A stretch of 6,285 bases of DNA from Candidatus Aerophobota bacterium (GCA_021163905.1 JAGGTG010000051.1:1-6285); one strand, 5' to 3'; counted from the stretch's first letter, positions 1 through 6,096 are shown. Translations and numbers: made by a program. The notes: generated by a model from the sequence alone, not told the origin.

Positions 1-132
1 AGACAACTGACTAACCGAGCAGCCGGCAGACCAATTAACGCTATTATGAAAAACACACCCGGCGAGCAGCAAAAAATTATGGGATTTTCCCGGGATGAAA
101 TACTCAATCTTATCCTCAAGAATGGGCTTTAG
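1..132 (+). CDS. 3' end of an unrecognised gene (partial, 43 codons)
   Basis: Frame 1 is open from the window edge to a TAG at 130-132, while the other two plus frames hit stops within the first 12 bases. The 43 residues begin RQLTNRAAGRP and end SRDEILNLILKNGL. They read like a soluble, partly helical C-terminus, with an amphipathic DEILNLIL helix and no membrane segment. The codons look protein-like and the stop lies only 8 bases from the stop of the convergent MacB remnant, which is a natural gene-end spacing. I do not recognise the family, and the beginning lies outside the window. It could also be a fragment of a broken gene, since its neighbour is broken. Confidence 0.5.
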   Translation, partial: RQLTNRAAGRPINAIMKNTPGEQQKIMGFSRDEILNLILKNGL

Positions 133-140
133 CAGTAAAA

Positions 141-458
141 TCACTCATACCTTAAGGCTTCTACAGGATCAAGTTTTGATGCTCTCATAGCTGGGTAAAT
201 TCCAAAAATAAGTCCAACTACCAGGAAAAAACTGAGAGCAAGAAGAATAGAAAAAGCAGGTAAGATAAGTGGTCATCTGTTAAGGTTAGCCAATAAAGCC
301 GATGATATCCATCCGGTTATAAGACGTGTTGTTGCTACTGCATTTACCTGAATATTTGTATCCTTATACTTTAACAAAACGCCCGTCTGAATAGTGGGAG
401 ATATATCAGGAAAAATAAGACAGACAGGATCCTCACAAGCAATCAGGACTTTATTAAA
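141..458 (-). pseudogene. MacB/FtsX-type ABC permease remnant, internally deleted, with an in-frame stop
   Basis: Translating the minus strand back from a TGA at 141-143 gives a C-terminus of the MacB/FtsX family: a hydrophobic helix (FSILLALSFFLVVGLIFGIY), then PAMRASKLDPVEALRYE, the conserved cytoplasmic tail that follows the last helix. Further upstream in the same frame is LITGWISSALLANLNR, then a TGA at 273-275 where relatives usually have Trp (TGG to TGA would explain it), then PLILPAF. Upstream again, ISPTIQTGVLLKYKDTNIQVNAVAT resembles the start of the MacB extracytoplasmic domain. In an intact protein of about 400 residues these parts lie a few hundred residues apart, so roughly the middle is missing, with a junction near 327. 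The frame closes at 459-461, inside the end of the sugar ATPase gene, and no start or first helix is present. Intact relatives pair with a LolD/MacB-type ATPase in lipoprotein, peptide or macrolide export; that role is inferred from the family only. Confidence 0.75.
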
Positions 459-1183
459 TCAATTAATTCCTCAACCGAAGTTTCGTCTTTTTTAAACTCC
501 CCTATTTTCTCGCCAAGTTTTAAGATAACAATTCTGTCAGCTATTGGATATACATGGTAAAGATTGTGGGTTATAAAAACACTTGATGTACCTTGATTCT
601 TCAGTTCCTGAATGTACTGTAAAACCTTTTCTGTCTCCTTAACTGACAGGTTATTGGTAGGCTCATCCAGAAGTAAAAGGTTGGTTTTAAAATAAACAGC
701 CCTTGCAATAGCTACTCCCTGTCTTTGACCACCGGATAACTCCTCAACATTTATGGAAGGCGAGTTTAACTCAAGGCCTATGTTTTTTAAGGCTACAAGA
801 GAGTCCCTTGCCATTTTTTTTAAATCCAGCCATTTTACGGGGCCAAATCTTCGTGTGGGTTCTCTCCCCAAAAAGATATTTCTCTTTATATCCATTGTAT
901 CTACCAGTCCTGTGCTCTGATGGATAGTTTCAATTCCCATTCTTATAGCATCCCTTGGAGAGTAAAATTTAACCTTTTTACCCTTAAAAAAAATCTCTCC
1001 CTTATCAGGCATGTAAACTCCGGATAGAATCTTAATTAAGGTAGATTTACCCGCTCCATTATCACCAACTAATCCCACAATATCCTTATTGTTGACTTTA
1101 AAGTCTACACCCTTCAGTGCATGGATTCTTCCATACCACTTATGGATGTTTTTCATCTCTATCAGTGGCACCTTCTTTTCCAT
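443..1183 (-). CDS. Sugar ABC importer ATPase, single-domain CUT2 type
   Basis: This 246-aa cytoplasmic ATPase powers the permease encoded just upstream. All ABC motifs are intact: Walker A GDNGAGKST at residues 40-48, Q-loop Gln at 89, signature LSGGQ at 149-153, Walker B LLLLDEP at 169-175 with catalytic Glu174, and the switch His at 206. The sequence around the Q-loop (GIETIHQS) and the N-terminal KNIHKWYGRIHALKGVDF are typical of the sugar subfamily that includes RbsA, XylG and FrcA. Canonical RbsA/XylG proteins carry two such domains in about 500 residues. This protein has one and should work as a homodimer, as in FrcA-like systems. The ATG follows the permease stop by one base, so translational coupling is likely. 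A rightward fusion or lost second domain is unlikely because the product ends cleanly (LIDLIKS, TGA). The gene end overlaps the frame of the MacB remnant by 16 bases. The substrate cannot be read from the ATPase. Confidence 0.93.
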   Translation of the reverse strand: MEKKVPLIEMKNIHKWYGRIHALKGVDFKVNNKDIVGLVGDNGAGKSTLIKILSGVYMPDKGEIFFKGKKVKFYSPRDAIRMGIETIHQSTGLVDTMDIKRNIFLGREPTRRFGPVKWLDLKKMARDSLVALKNIGLELNSPSINVEELSGGQRQGVAIARAVYFKTNLLLLDEPTNNLSVKETEKVLQYIQELKNQGTSSVFITHNLYHVYPIADRIVILKLGEKIGEFKKDETSVEELIDLIKS

Positions 1184-1184
1184 T

Positions 1185-1194
1185 TCACCACCTT
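1185..1194 (-). promoter_or_regulatory. Near-consensus Shine-Dalgarno of the ATPase gene, overlapping the permease stop
   Basis: The minus strand reads AAGGTGGTGA, one mismatch from the anti-SD complement AAGGAGGTGA, and its final TGA is the permease stop codon. The ATPase ATG comes one base later. A ribosome ending on the permease is therefore placed on the ATPase start, which supports coupled synthesis of two subunits that assemble together. Confidence 0.8.
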
Positions 1195-2156
1195 ATCTTT
1201 AAAGCCCGTTTTTTAATAATAATATTAAAGATTACTGCCAGTATTATAATTATTCCCACAAAGGTCCGAAAATAAAAACCCGGGGCTCCTGCCAGTACAA
1301 GACCATTACCTATAATTCTAAGAAGGAAGGCCCCAATTACGGCTGCCACTACACTACCAACTCCTCCAAATAAAGAAGTTCCCCCAATAACAGAAGCCGC
1401 AATTGCATCAAGTTCCCATCCTGTTCCCGCTGAGGGCAAGGCTGATCCTATCCTGGCAGCCTCAATAACTCCGGCAAAAGCAGCTAACAAAGAGGTTAGC
1501 ATAAAACATATAAATTTTACCTTTGCAGGACTAATTCCACGGGCCCTTGCTGCTTCTGGATTACCCCCTGAGGCAAATACCCAGTTTCCAAATCTTGTCC
1601 GCTCCAGTAAAATCCAGAAGATAATAAGAATCACCACAAAATAAATGAATGAAATTCGGATAGGGCCTATCCAGGATACGGTATATTTTTCAATAATAGA
1701 AAATTGTTTCGGGATAGGGGGCGGAGTTCCTCCCGAGGCAGCCAATACTGCCCCTCTCCAGCACATCATCGTTGCAAGTGTAACTATAAAGGAGGGAATA
1801 CCTGTTTTTACAACTATTGTGGCGTTAAGAGCACCAATTGCCAGGCTAACAAGTAAGGCCAAGACTGTTGCTATTGCTATATTTACATTTAAATAAATCA
1901 TCTCAATAATAAGTATGGGACAAAGAGCAAAAACAGAACCTACCGAAAGATCAAACTCTCCAGAAATCATAAGCAATGTTACCCCTAAAACAAGAATACC
2001 AAATTCCGGAAATAATTCCAGAAGAGTTCTAAGATTATAGTAGGAGAGAAAATAAGGCGAAAGTGCATGAAAGATAAGTACGGTAGCAAGTAACATCAAG
2101 ACACTACTTGTTTCTTTAATAGTTAAGATCCTTCCGACAATTTGACGGGCTTTCAT
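1185..2156 (-). CDS. Sugar ABC importer permease, RbsC/CUT2 family
   Basis: This 323-aa integral membrane protein forms the translocation pore of the importer, probably as a homodimer. It is the usual length for RbsC-type permeases and hydrophobic almost throughout, with roughly eight to ten predicted helices. Family marks include GEFDLSVGSVFAL at 66-78, which follows an early helix in this family, the cytoplasmic loop ASGGNPEAARARGIS at 195-209 that contacts the ATPase, and the C-terminal GGTSLFGGVGSVVAAVIGA at 258-276. The tail KKRALKIRW is basic, as expected for a cytoplasmic end. The ATG at 2156 fits the usual short N-terminus before the first helix, but the bases before it (AAGTTGAAAAATAA) contain no clear Shine-Dalgarno, so initiation may be weak. 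It is the second gene of the operon, 106 bp after the binding protein, separated from it by a hairpin. Confidence 0.93.
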   Translation of the reverse strand: MKARQIVGRILTIKETSSVLMLLATVLIFHALSPYFLSYYNLRTLLELFPEFGILVLGVTLLMISGEFDLSVGSVFALCPILIIEMIYLNVNIAIATVLALLVSLAIGALNATIVVKTGIPSFIVTLATMMCWRGAVLAASGGTPPPIPKQFSIIEKYTVSWIGPIRISFIYFVVILIIFWILLERTRFGNWVFASGGNPEAARARGISPAKVKFICFMLTSLLAAFAGVIEAARIGSALPSAGTGWELDAIAASVIGGTSLFGGVGSVVAAVIGAFLLRIIGNGLVLAGAPGFYFRTFVGIIIILAVIFNIIIKKRALKIRW

Positions 2157-2188
2157 TTATTTTTCAACTTATTTAATAATTTTAGGTA

Positions 2189-2241
2189 TTTAAAGAGGGC
2201 ATTTTGACTCTTCTTGATAAAGAATCAAAATGCCCTTTAAA
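2189..2241 (-). terminator. Long intercistronic hairpin between binding-protein and permease genes
   Basis: Left arm 2189-2207 (TTTAAAGAGGGCATTTTGA) pairs with right arm 2225-2241 (TCAAAATGCCCTTTAAA), giving 17 base pairs with a two-base bulge. An inner stem, TTCTT at 2211-2215 with AAGAA at 2220-2224 and a GATA loop, extends the structure. In the direction of transcription it begins about 20 bases after the binding-protein stop. What follows (AAATACCTAAAATTATT) is not a proper U-tract, so full termination is not expected. Its likely jobs are partial termination or protection of the upstream mRNA from 3' exonucleases, as the REP hairpins between malE and malF do in E. coli. The function is inferred; the pairing is seen directly. 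Confidence 0.75.
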
Positions 2242-2262
2242 GAAAATAGAACTCCTATCTTT

Positions 2263-3258
2263 CTACTTTGTTACACGGAGTCTTTCTCTTACCTCTTTTA
2301 CATTGGTTTTATCCACTACCGCCATACTGGTGTTAATATCAACGGGAGTAATACCCGTTTCTTTCATAAGGTATAACTCCACTACAGGAAGATATCCCTG
2401 AAGGTAGGGTTGTTGATTGATAGTAAAGGCTATATAGCCTTCCTCAATTCCATCAAGTACTGTGGGAACCAGATCAAATCCAGCTATTGTTATCTCTCCA
2501 GGTTTTTTCCCAAGAGATTTTGCAGCCAGATAACCACCTATACTGTATTGAGTGCTCAGAACAAGATTGGTCTTTGGATGGGCTGCCAGGTAAGCCACTA
2601 CACGAGATTGTATCACGTCTGCTTTCATTGTGGTATCAAGCTTATAGATATTCTTCTCAGGAACACCGTACTTGTGAAGAAAATTAATTATACCCTCTGC
2701 TCGCATCTGGCACCAGGTCTCACCTGGGGCTCCCATGGTTAACAAAACATACAGATCTTGTGGTGCTGGAGGTCCTCCAGGGAAGTACTTCGTTATTGCT
2801 TTTTCAGCTAACATATATCCTGAATCTACAAGAGGTTGGCCAATATAGGCTAATCTTGCATTACCCTTTGCTCCTTCAGGATCATCTGTATTGGCAGAAA
2901 GAACAGGGATTCCCATATCAATTGCCTGTTTAATGACAGAATCAAACATCTTCTCATCCGGGATAGTGGTGATTATTCCATCTGGCTTTCTGGCAAGAAC
3001 TGCCTTCCAGGTCCTGAGCTGCCAGGCCAGATCTCCTTCTCTTGGAGGACGGTACATATGACCTTTGCATTCAAATTTTTTTAGTGCATCCTTGTACCCC
3101 ACGTATACCTGGCTCCAGAAAGGATTTTCCTGTCCTCCATGAGAGATAAAGGGAAAATCATATGTTTTATTTTGGGCAGTATAGGCAGGCAGAATCATCA
3201 ATGAACCTGTAAATGCCAATATTAGCATTGAAACTATCAAAAACTTTGCCTTTCTCAT
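2263..3258 (-). CDS. Periplasmic sugar-binding protein of the CUT2 ABC importer
   Basis: This 331-aa protein of the RbsB-like periplasmic binding protein group (Peripla_BP_4) would capture the sugar and deliver it to the permease. Residues 1-28 form a Sec signal (MRKAK, a hydrophobic core, then AYTA with cleavage after residue 28). There is no lipobox cysteine, so the mature protein should be free in the periplasm. ENPFW at 44-48 occupies the position of the N..F-F ligand-contact motif in RbsB, AGFDLVP at 259-265 holds the conserved Asp (262), and FTINQQP at 278-284 holds the conserved Gln (282). The GFD...P...G...Q.P..QG pattern of the second lobe is complete. Length and lobes match the family. 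ATG 3258 has a strong AAGGAGG nine bases upstream. Family members bind ribose, xylose, galactose, fructose, inositol or autoinducer-2; nothing here fixes the ligand, and the loop containing SANTDDPEG (121-129) differs from the D-R pair that holds ribose in RbsB. Confidence 0.92.
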   Translation of the reverse strand: MRKAKFLIVSMLILAFTGSLMILPAYTAQNKTYDFPFISHGGQENPFWSQVYVGYKDALKKFECKGHMYRPPREGDLAWQLRTWKAVLARKPDGIITTIPDEKMFDSVIKQAIDMGIPVLSANTDDPEGAKGNARLAYIGQPLVDSGYMLAEKAITKYFPGGPPAPQDLYVLLTMGAPGETWCQMRAEGIINFLHKYGVPEKNIYKLDTTMKADVIQSRVVAYLAAHPKTNLVLSTQYSIGGYLAAKSLGKKPGEITIAGFDLVPTVLDGIEEGYIAFTINQQPYLQGYLPVVELYLMKETGITPVDINTSMAVVDKTNVKEVRERLRVTK

Positions 3259-3268
3259 CTTTTCACAA

Positions 3269-3275
3269 CCTCCTT
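3269..3275 (-). promoter_or_regulatory. Strong ribosome binding site of the sugar-binding protein gene
   Basis: The minus strand reads AAGGAGG, ten bases before ATG 3258, a perfect core match that fixes the start. It contrasts with the permease start, which has no visible Shine-Dalgarno, in keeping with a large excess of binding protein over membrane subunits. Confidence 0.8.
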
Positions 3276-3396
3276 ATAAAAAATACGATTTTTATTATAA
3301 ACATTCGGCTGGATAAGCTATTTTACATTTTAACCTCTCACCTCCCCTTTGCCCTTGATTTCCAGCTCTTTTCAAATTCAATCATCATTTTTCATC

Positions 3397-3424
3397 ATAA
3401 TAACACCCACTCTAGCTCTGTCAA
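3397..3424 (-). promoter_or_regulatory. Sigma70-type promoter of the sugar importer operon
   Basis: On the minus strand a perfect -35 TTGACA (3419-3424) is followed after 16 bp by TATTAT (3397-3402), five of six matches to the -10 consensus. Transcription would start near 3390, leaving a leader of about 130 nt. Immediately downstream, ATGATGA occurs twice with a 10-bp period (about 3383-3399), a possible operator half-site pair, though the unit is simple sequence. Confidence 0.65.
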
Positions 3425-3456
3425 GTTTTTGTTTCCAGTTGGTATAGAAATTGCAT

Positions 3457-3485
3457 TTAACAAATCCTTGTTTTTTTGCTATTAT
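3457..3485 (+). promoter_or_regulatory. Sigma70-type promoter of the small membrane protein gene
   Basis: TTAACA (3457-3462, five of six) and TATTAT (3480-3485, five of six) are spaced by exactly 17 bp. Transcription would begin near 3492, giving a leader of about 90 nt. AT-rich DNA yields chance matches, so this is moderate evidence. Confidence 0.5.
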
Positions 3486-3581
3486 TAAGACAAATTACAA
3501 AGATACAATTTTTTTAAAGACCTCAAAACGAGAGATATGGAAAAGTTAATTTTTATCTTAAAAAATTATAAGAGGTGAAAA

Positions 3582-3923
3582 ATGTGGATAGACGAAAAAA
3601 ATACAGGCAAAGGGGAAAAAGGGCTAAATTTATTAGCCTCCATATTAGGAATCGTACTGTTTGTTGTATCCTTAATAGCGCTTGTTAAATTGGCCTTTCT
3701 CTCGAATAAAGGAGTAGCGGATGCTGTTATAGGTGTTGTGTTTTTGATTTTAATTGTTTTTTCCTTTATATGGATCTCAGGAAGAGGAACAGACATTTTG
3801 CAAAGGATAGTTGACTCAACTAAAGAGGGGCGCCTTTTTTCATTTAAAATTGGATGGACCGGTATAGAAACAAAAGTAAATAAAGAAGAGGAGAGAAAGT
3901 TCGATCAGAAAAATTATAACTAA
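3582..3923 (+). CDS. Small protein with two predicted membrane helices, family unknown
   Basis: The 113-aa product is not recognised. Residues 1-15 are hydrophilic and basic (EKNTGKGEKG). Two hydrophobic stretches follow, about 17-40 (LLASILGIVLFVVSLIALVK) and 46-67 (ADAVIGVVFLILIVFSFIWI), joined by a very short loop, SNKG. The result is a helical hairpin with both ends on the same side, probably cytoplasmic. After GRGTDILQRIVDSTKEG comes a short stretch of alternating pattern, FSFKIGWTGIETKV (86-99), that could form a beta hairpin, and then a charged tail. ATG 3582 has AGAGGTG six bases upstream, and the gene has its own promoter. It is read divergently from the sugar operon and convergently with lepA, 26 bases from the lepA stop, so it is probably a single-gene unit. 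No link to either neighbour's function is shown. The opposite-strand frame over it is a shadow rich in Thr and Pro with no ribosome site. Confidence 0.75.
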   Translation: MWIDEKNTGKGEKGLNLLASILGIVLFVVSLIALVKLAFLSNKGVADAVIGVVFLILIVFSFIWISGRGTDILQRIVDSTKEGRLFSFKIGWTGIETKVNKEEERKFDQKNYN

Positions 3924-3949
3924 GTTTTATTGATACTTGAATCTGTTAA

Positions 3950-5755
3950 TCATTCTGCTTCAATAATTGCCATAAAGGCACGTTGTGGAATGTTAACTTT
4001 CCCAAATTTTCTCATTCTTTTTTTTCCTTCTTTCTGACGCTCCAGAAGTTTCTTCTTTCTGGTAACATCTCCTCCATAAAGAGGAGCAGTTACATCTTTT
4101 CTGAGAGCCGGAATTGTTTCCCGGGCAATTACCCTCTTACCTATTGCAACTTGAATAGGGACAGGGAACTGATGTCGGGGTATAAGCTCTTTTAATTTTT
4201 TAGCAAGAGCTCGTGCCTTAGGGTAAGCTTTATCTTTATGAACAATTGCCGAGAGAGCATCCACTATCCTTCCGTTTACCAGAACATCTAATTTAACAAG
4301 CTCACCCTCTTCGTATCCAATATATTCATAGTCAAAGGTGGCATAACCCCTGCTTATCGATTTCAACTCATCGTAAAATTTAGTAGCTATCTCAGCCAGG
4401 GGAATTTTATAAAGTAGAAGAACTCTGGATGAGTCAATCCATCTCATATCCAGAAATTGACCTCTTCTTTTTTCCAGAAGTTCAAAAATAGCTCCCATGT
4501 ATTCCTGTGCGGTAATTATACTTCCCTTTACATACGGCTCCTCCACCATCTCTATTTTTTTATCAGAAGGGAATTTACTTGGATTATCCACCTCTACAAT
4601 CTCTCCATTAGATTTCAGTAAACGGTATATAACATTTGGAGCAGTGGTTACAAGGCTAAGATCAAACTCTCTTTCGAGCCTTTCCTGAACTATCTCTTTA
4701 TGTAAAAGACCCAGAAATCCACAACGAAAACCAGGACCAAGAACAGGAGAGTTTTCCGGTTCATAGGTAAAGGAAGGATCATTAAGTCTTAATTTATCAA
4801 GAGCAATTTTAAGGCGGGAAAAAGTCTCCTCCTCTGCTGGATAAATTCCACAAAATACCATAGGTTTTGGCTCCTTGTAACCAGGGAATGGTTCAGAAGT
4901 TGGATTGTCAGCTTCGGTTATCGTATCTCCAACTCTCAAATCTGATATATTTTTTACATTGGCAATAAAATATCCAACTTCACCTGATTCCAGTTTGTCT
5001 GAAGGAACTCTTTTTAACCTTAAAATACCAACTTCTTCTACCTTAAACTCCTTTTTAGAAGACATAACCAGAATCTTCATTCCTGGTTTAATTATCCCCT
5101 CAAATACACGGATATATCCAATAACCCCTCTGTGATTATCAAAAATTGAATCAAATATCAGAGCTTTCAGGGGAAGGTGGGAAAGATCCAAAGGTGCGGG
5201 AATACGCTGAATTATAGCTTCAATAATTTCCGGTACCCCTGTTCCATTCTTAGCACTTGCCAGAATAACCTCGGAGCCTTTGGTACTAATCCCTAATTTA
5301 AGCAGCTGGTTTTTTACTTTTTCCGGGTTAGACAGGGGTAGATCTATCTTATTAATTACAGGGATAATGGTGAGTTTTCTCTGCTGGGCAAGGTAAAGAT
5401 TGGCAATTGTTTGAGCCTCTACTCCCTGCACAGCATCAATTAAAAGCAGCGTTCCCTCACAGGCAGCAAGAGCTCTGGATACTTCATAACTAAAATCTAC
5501 ATGTCCTGGTGTATCTATGAGATTTAAAAAGTAGGTTTTTCCATCTGCTGTTTTGTAGGTCAATGTAATGGTGTGAGCTTTAATGGTAATTCCCCTTTCT
5601 CTCTCAAGATCCATAGTGTCAAGAGTTTGCTCTTTTAACTCACGAGAAGATAAAGTATGAGTATACTCCAGTAGCCGATCAGCTAATGTAGATTTTCCAT
5701 GATCTATATGAGCTATTATGGAAAAATTTCGAATATTTTTCTTTCTCATTTCCAC
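3950..5755 (-). CDS. lepA: Elongation factor 4 (LepA), ribosome-associated translational GTPase
   Basis: LepA acts on the ribosome in translation, with proposed roles in back-translocation, in initiation and in 30S assembly. At 601 aa it matches the E. coli protein (599). The G domain is complete: G1 AHIDHGKST at 15-23, G2 RGITIKA at 54-60, G3 DTPGHVDF at 81-88 with catalytic His85, G4 NKID at 135-138 and G5 SAKNGTG at 167-173. The EF-G-like domains II, III and V follow (for example GPGFRCGFLGLLHKEI in domain III). The LepA-specific C-terminal domain fills the end, with YGGDVTRKKKLLERQKEGKK from 560 and then FGKVNIPQRAFMAI. That tail separates LepA from EF-G and TypA. The start is either GTG 5755 (MEMRKKN) or ATG 5749 (MRKKN). 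Neither has a good Shine-Dalgarno, and the ATG form matches usual LepA N-termini about as well. It lies 43 nt after rpsT with no promoter visible between, so co-transcription is likely. Confidence 0.97.
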   Translation of the reverse strand: MEMRKKNIRNFSIIAHIDHGKSTLADRLLEYTHTLSSRELKEQTLDTMDLERERGITIKAHTITLTYKTADGKTYFLNLIDTPGHVDFSYEVSRALAACEGTLLLIDAVQGVEAQTIANLYLAQQRKLTIIPVINKIDLPLSNPEKVKNQLLKLGISTKGSEVILASAKNGTGVPEIIEAIIQRIPAPLDLSHLPLKALIFDSIFDNHRGVIGYIRVFEGIIKPGMKILVMSSKKEFKVEEVGILRLKRVPSDKLESGEVGYFIANVKNISDLRVGDTITEADNPTSEPFPGYKEPKPMVFCGIYPAEEETFSRLKIALDKLRLNDPSFTYEPENSPVLGPGFRCGFLGLLHKEIVQERLEREFDLSLVTTAPNVIYRLLKSNGEIVEVDNPSKFPSDKKIEMVEEPYVKGSIITAQEYMGAIFELLEKRRGQFLDMRWIDSSRVLLLYKIPLAEIATKFYDELKSISRGYATFDYEYIGYEEGELVKLDVLVNGRIVDALSAIVHKDKAYPKARALAKKLKELIPRHQFPVPIQVAIGKRVIARETIPALRKDVTAPLYGGDVTRKKKLLERQKEGKKRMRKFGKVNIPQRAFMAIIEAE

Positions 5756-5798
5756 TACTTGATCTTATGAGAGCTTTTTGACAAAGGGGGAAAGTTTG

Positions 5799-6065
5799 CT
5801 AACTTTTACTTTGACTAATTTTTTTCATAAGACGTGACTTTTCGCGAGCTACCTTATTTTTGTGCCATACACCTTTTGCCCAAGCTGAGTCAATGAGACT
5901 TATAATTTCAGGCAGTTTATTCTTTGCTTCCTCAATATTTCCACCATTGATTAATTGAAGGAGTTTTTTTATACTATTTTTTACACGATTTTTGATCTGA
6001 CGATTACGTTTTGCTCTTTCTTTTGCCTGACGCATTCTCTTTTTTGCTGATTTTGTATGAGCCAT
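5799..6065 (-). CDS. rpsT: 30S ribosomal protein S20
   Basis: This 88-aa, very basic protein is a primary binder of 16S rRNA in the small subunit; the E. coli protein has 87 residues. The N-terminus MAHTKSAKKRMRQAKERAKRN, followed by NRVKNSIKKL, is the diagnostic S20 start (consensus MANxKSAxKRxRxxxxRxxRN), and the rest forms the expected long helices, ending KISQSKS. ATG 6065 has AAGGAG eight bases upstream (6074-6079). The gene is first in a pair with lepA, an arrangement or near-neighbour pairing also met in other bacteria. A weak 6-bp hairpin, AAAGTT at 5791-5796 with AACTTT at 5801-5806, spans the TAG stop; it is too AT-rich and lacks a U-tract, so it is not called a terminator. Confidence 0.96.
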   Translation of the reverse strand: MAHTKSAKKRMRQAKERAKRNRQIKNRVKNSIKKLLQLINGGNIEEAKNKLPEIISLIDSAWAKGVWHKNKVAREKSRLMKKISQSKS

Positions 6066-6073
6066 CTCAACAT

Positions 6074-6079
6074 CTCCTT
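6074..6079 (-). promoter_or_regulatory. Ribosome binding site of rpsT
   Basis: The minus strand reads AAGGAG, eight bases before ATG 6065. It is the only good site near the start and agrees with the conserved S20 N-terminus. Confidence 0.75.
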
Positions 6080-6096
6080 AAGGTTGACTTAGATAG

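Larger units (their letters stand above)
3259..3581. other. Divergent intergenic region with two back-to-back promoters
   Basis: This 323-base stretch separates the sugar operon (leftward) from the small membrane protein gene (rightward). It holds two sigma70-type promoters whose -35 boxes lie 32 bp apart, so one regulator bound between them (3425-3456) could affect both. The leftward leader is about 130 nt and contains a Shine-Dalgarno-like GGGGAGGTGA at 3338-3347 followed by ATG-TAA at 3323-3328. An all-AT inverted repeat, TAATTTTT at 3547-3554 and AAAAATTA at 3561-3568, lies just before the ribosome site of the rightward gene. I see no riboswitch, tRNA or credible protein-coding ORF in it, although one plus-strand frame stays open for 91 codons through the promoters; it lacks a ribosome site and protein-like character. 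Confidence 0.6.

Noticed and set aside
273..275. TGA read as Trp or Gly in the MacB-like frame, implying a recoded genetic code
   Set aside because: TGA serves as the genuine terminal stop of the same frame, the ATPase, the permease and lepA, and the fragment also lacks its middle, so decay explains it better.
1645..1896. Plus-strand open frame of 83 codons inside the permease gene
   Set aside because: It is antisense to a well-conserved membrane protein, with no ribosome site or recognisable domain; its openness follows from the codon bias of the real gene.
2410..2742. Plus-strand open frames antisense to the binding-protein gene
   Set aside because: They are rich in Cys, His and Tyr with no family resemblance, and they overlap a gene with clear conserved motifs on the other strand.
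3259..3390. Riboswitch in the sugar operon leader
   Set aside because: The leader is long enough, but I find no known aptamer core and no terminator/antiterminator pair in it.
3213..3488. Plus-strand open frame across the divergent promoter region
   Set aside because: It begins inside the signal-peptide coding region of the binding protein, has no ribosome site, covers both promoters, and its product is low-complexity Phe/Ile/Ser/Asn from AT-rich DNA.
5791..5806. Hairpin at the end of rpsT as a terminator before lepA
   Set aside because: There are only six pairs, two of them G-C, with no U-tract, and lepA has no promoter of its own in the 43-nt gap.
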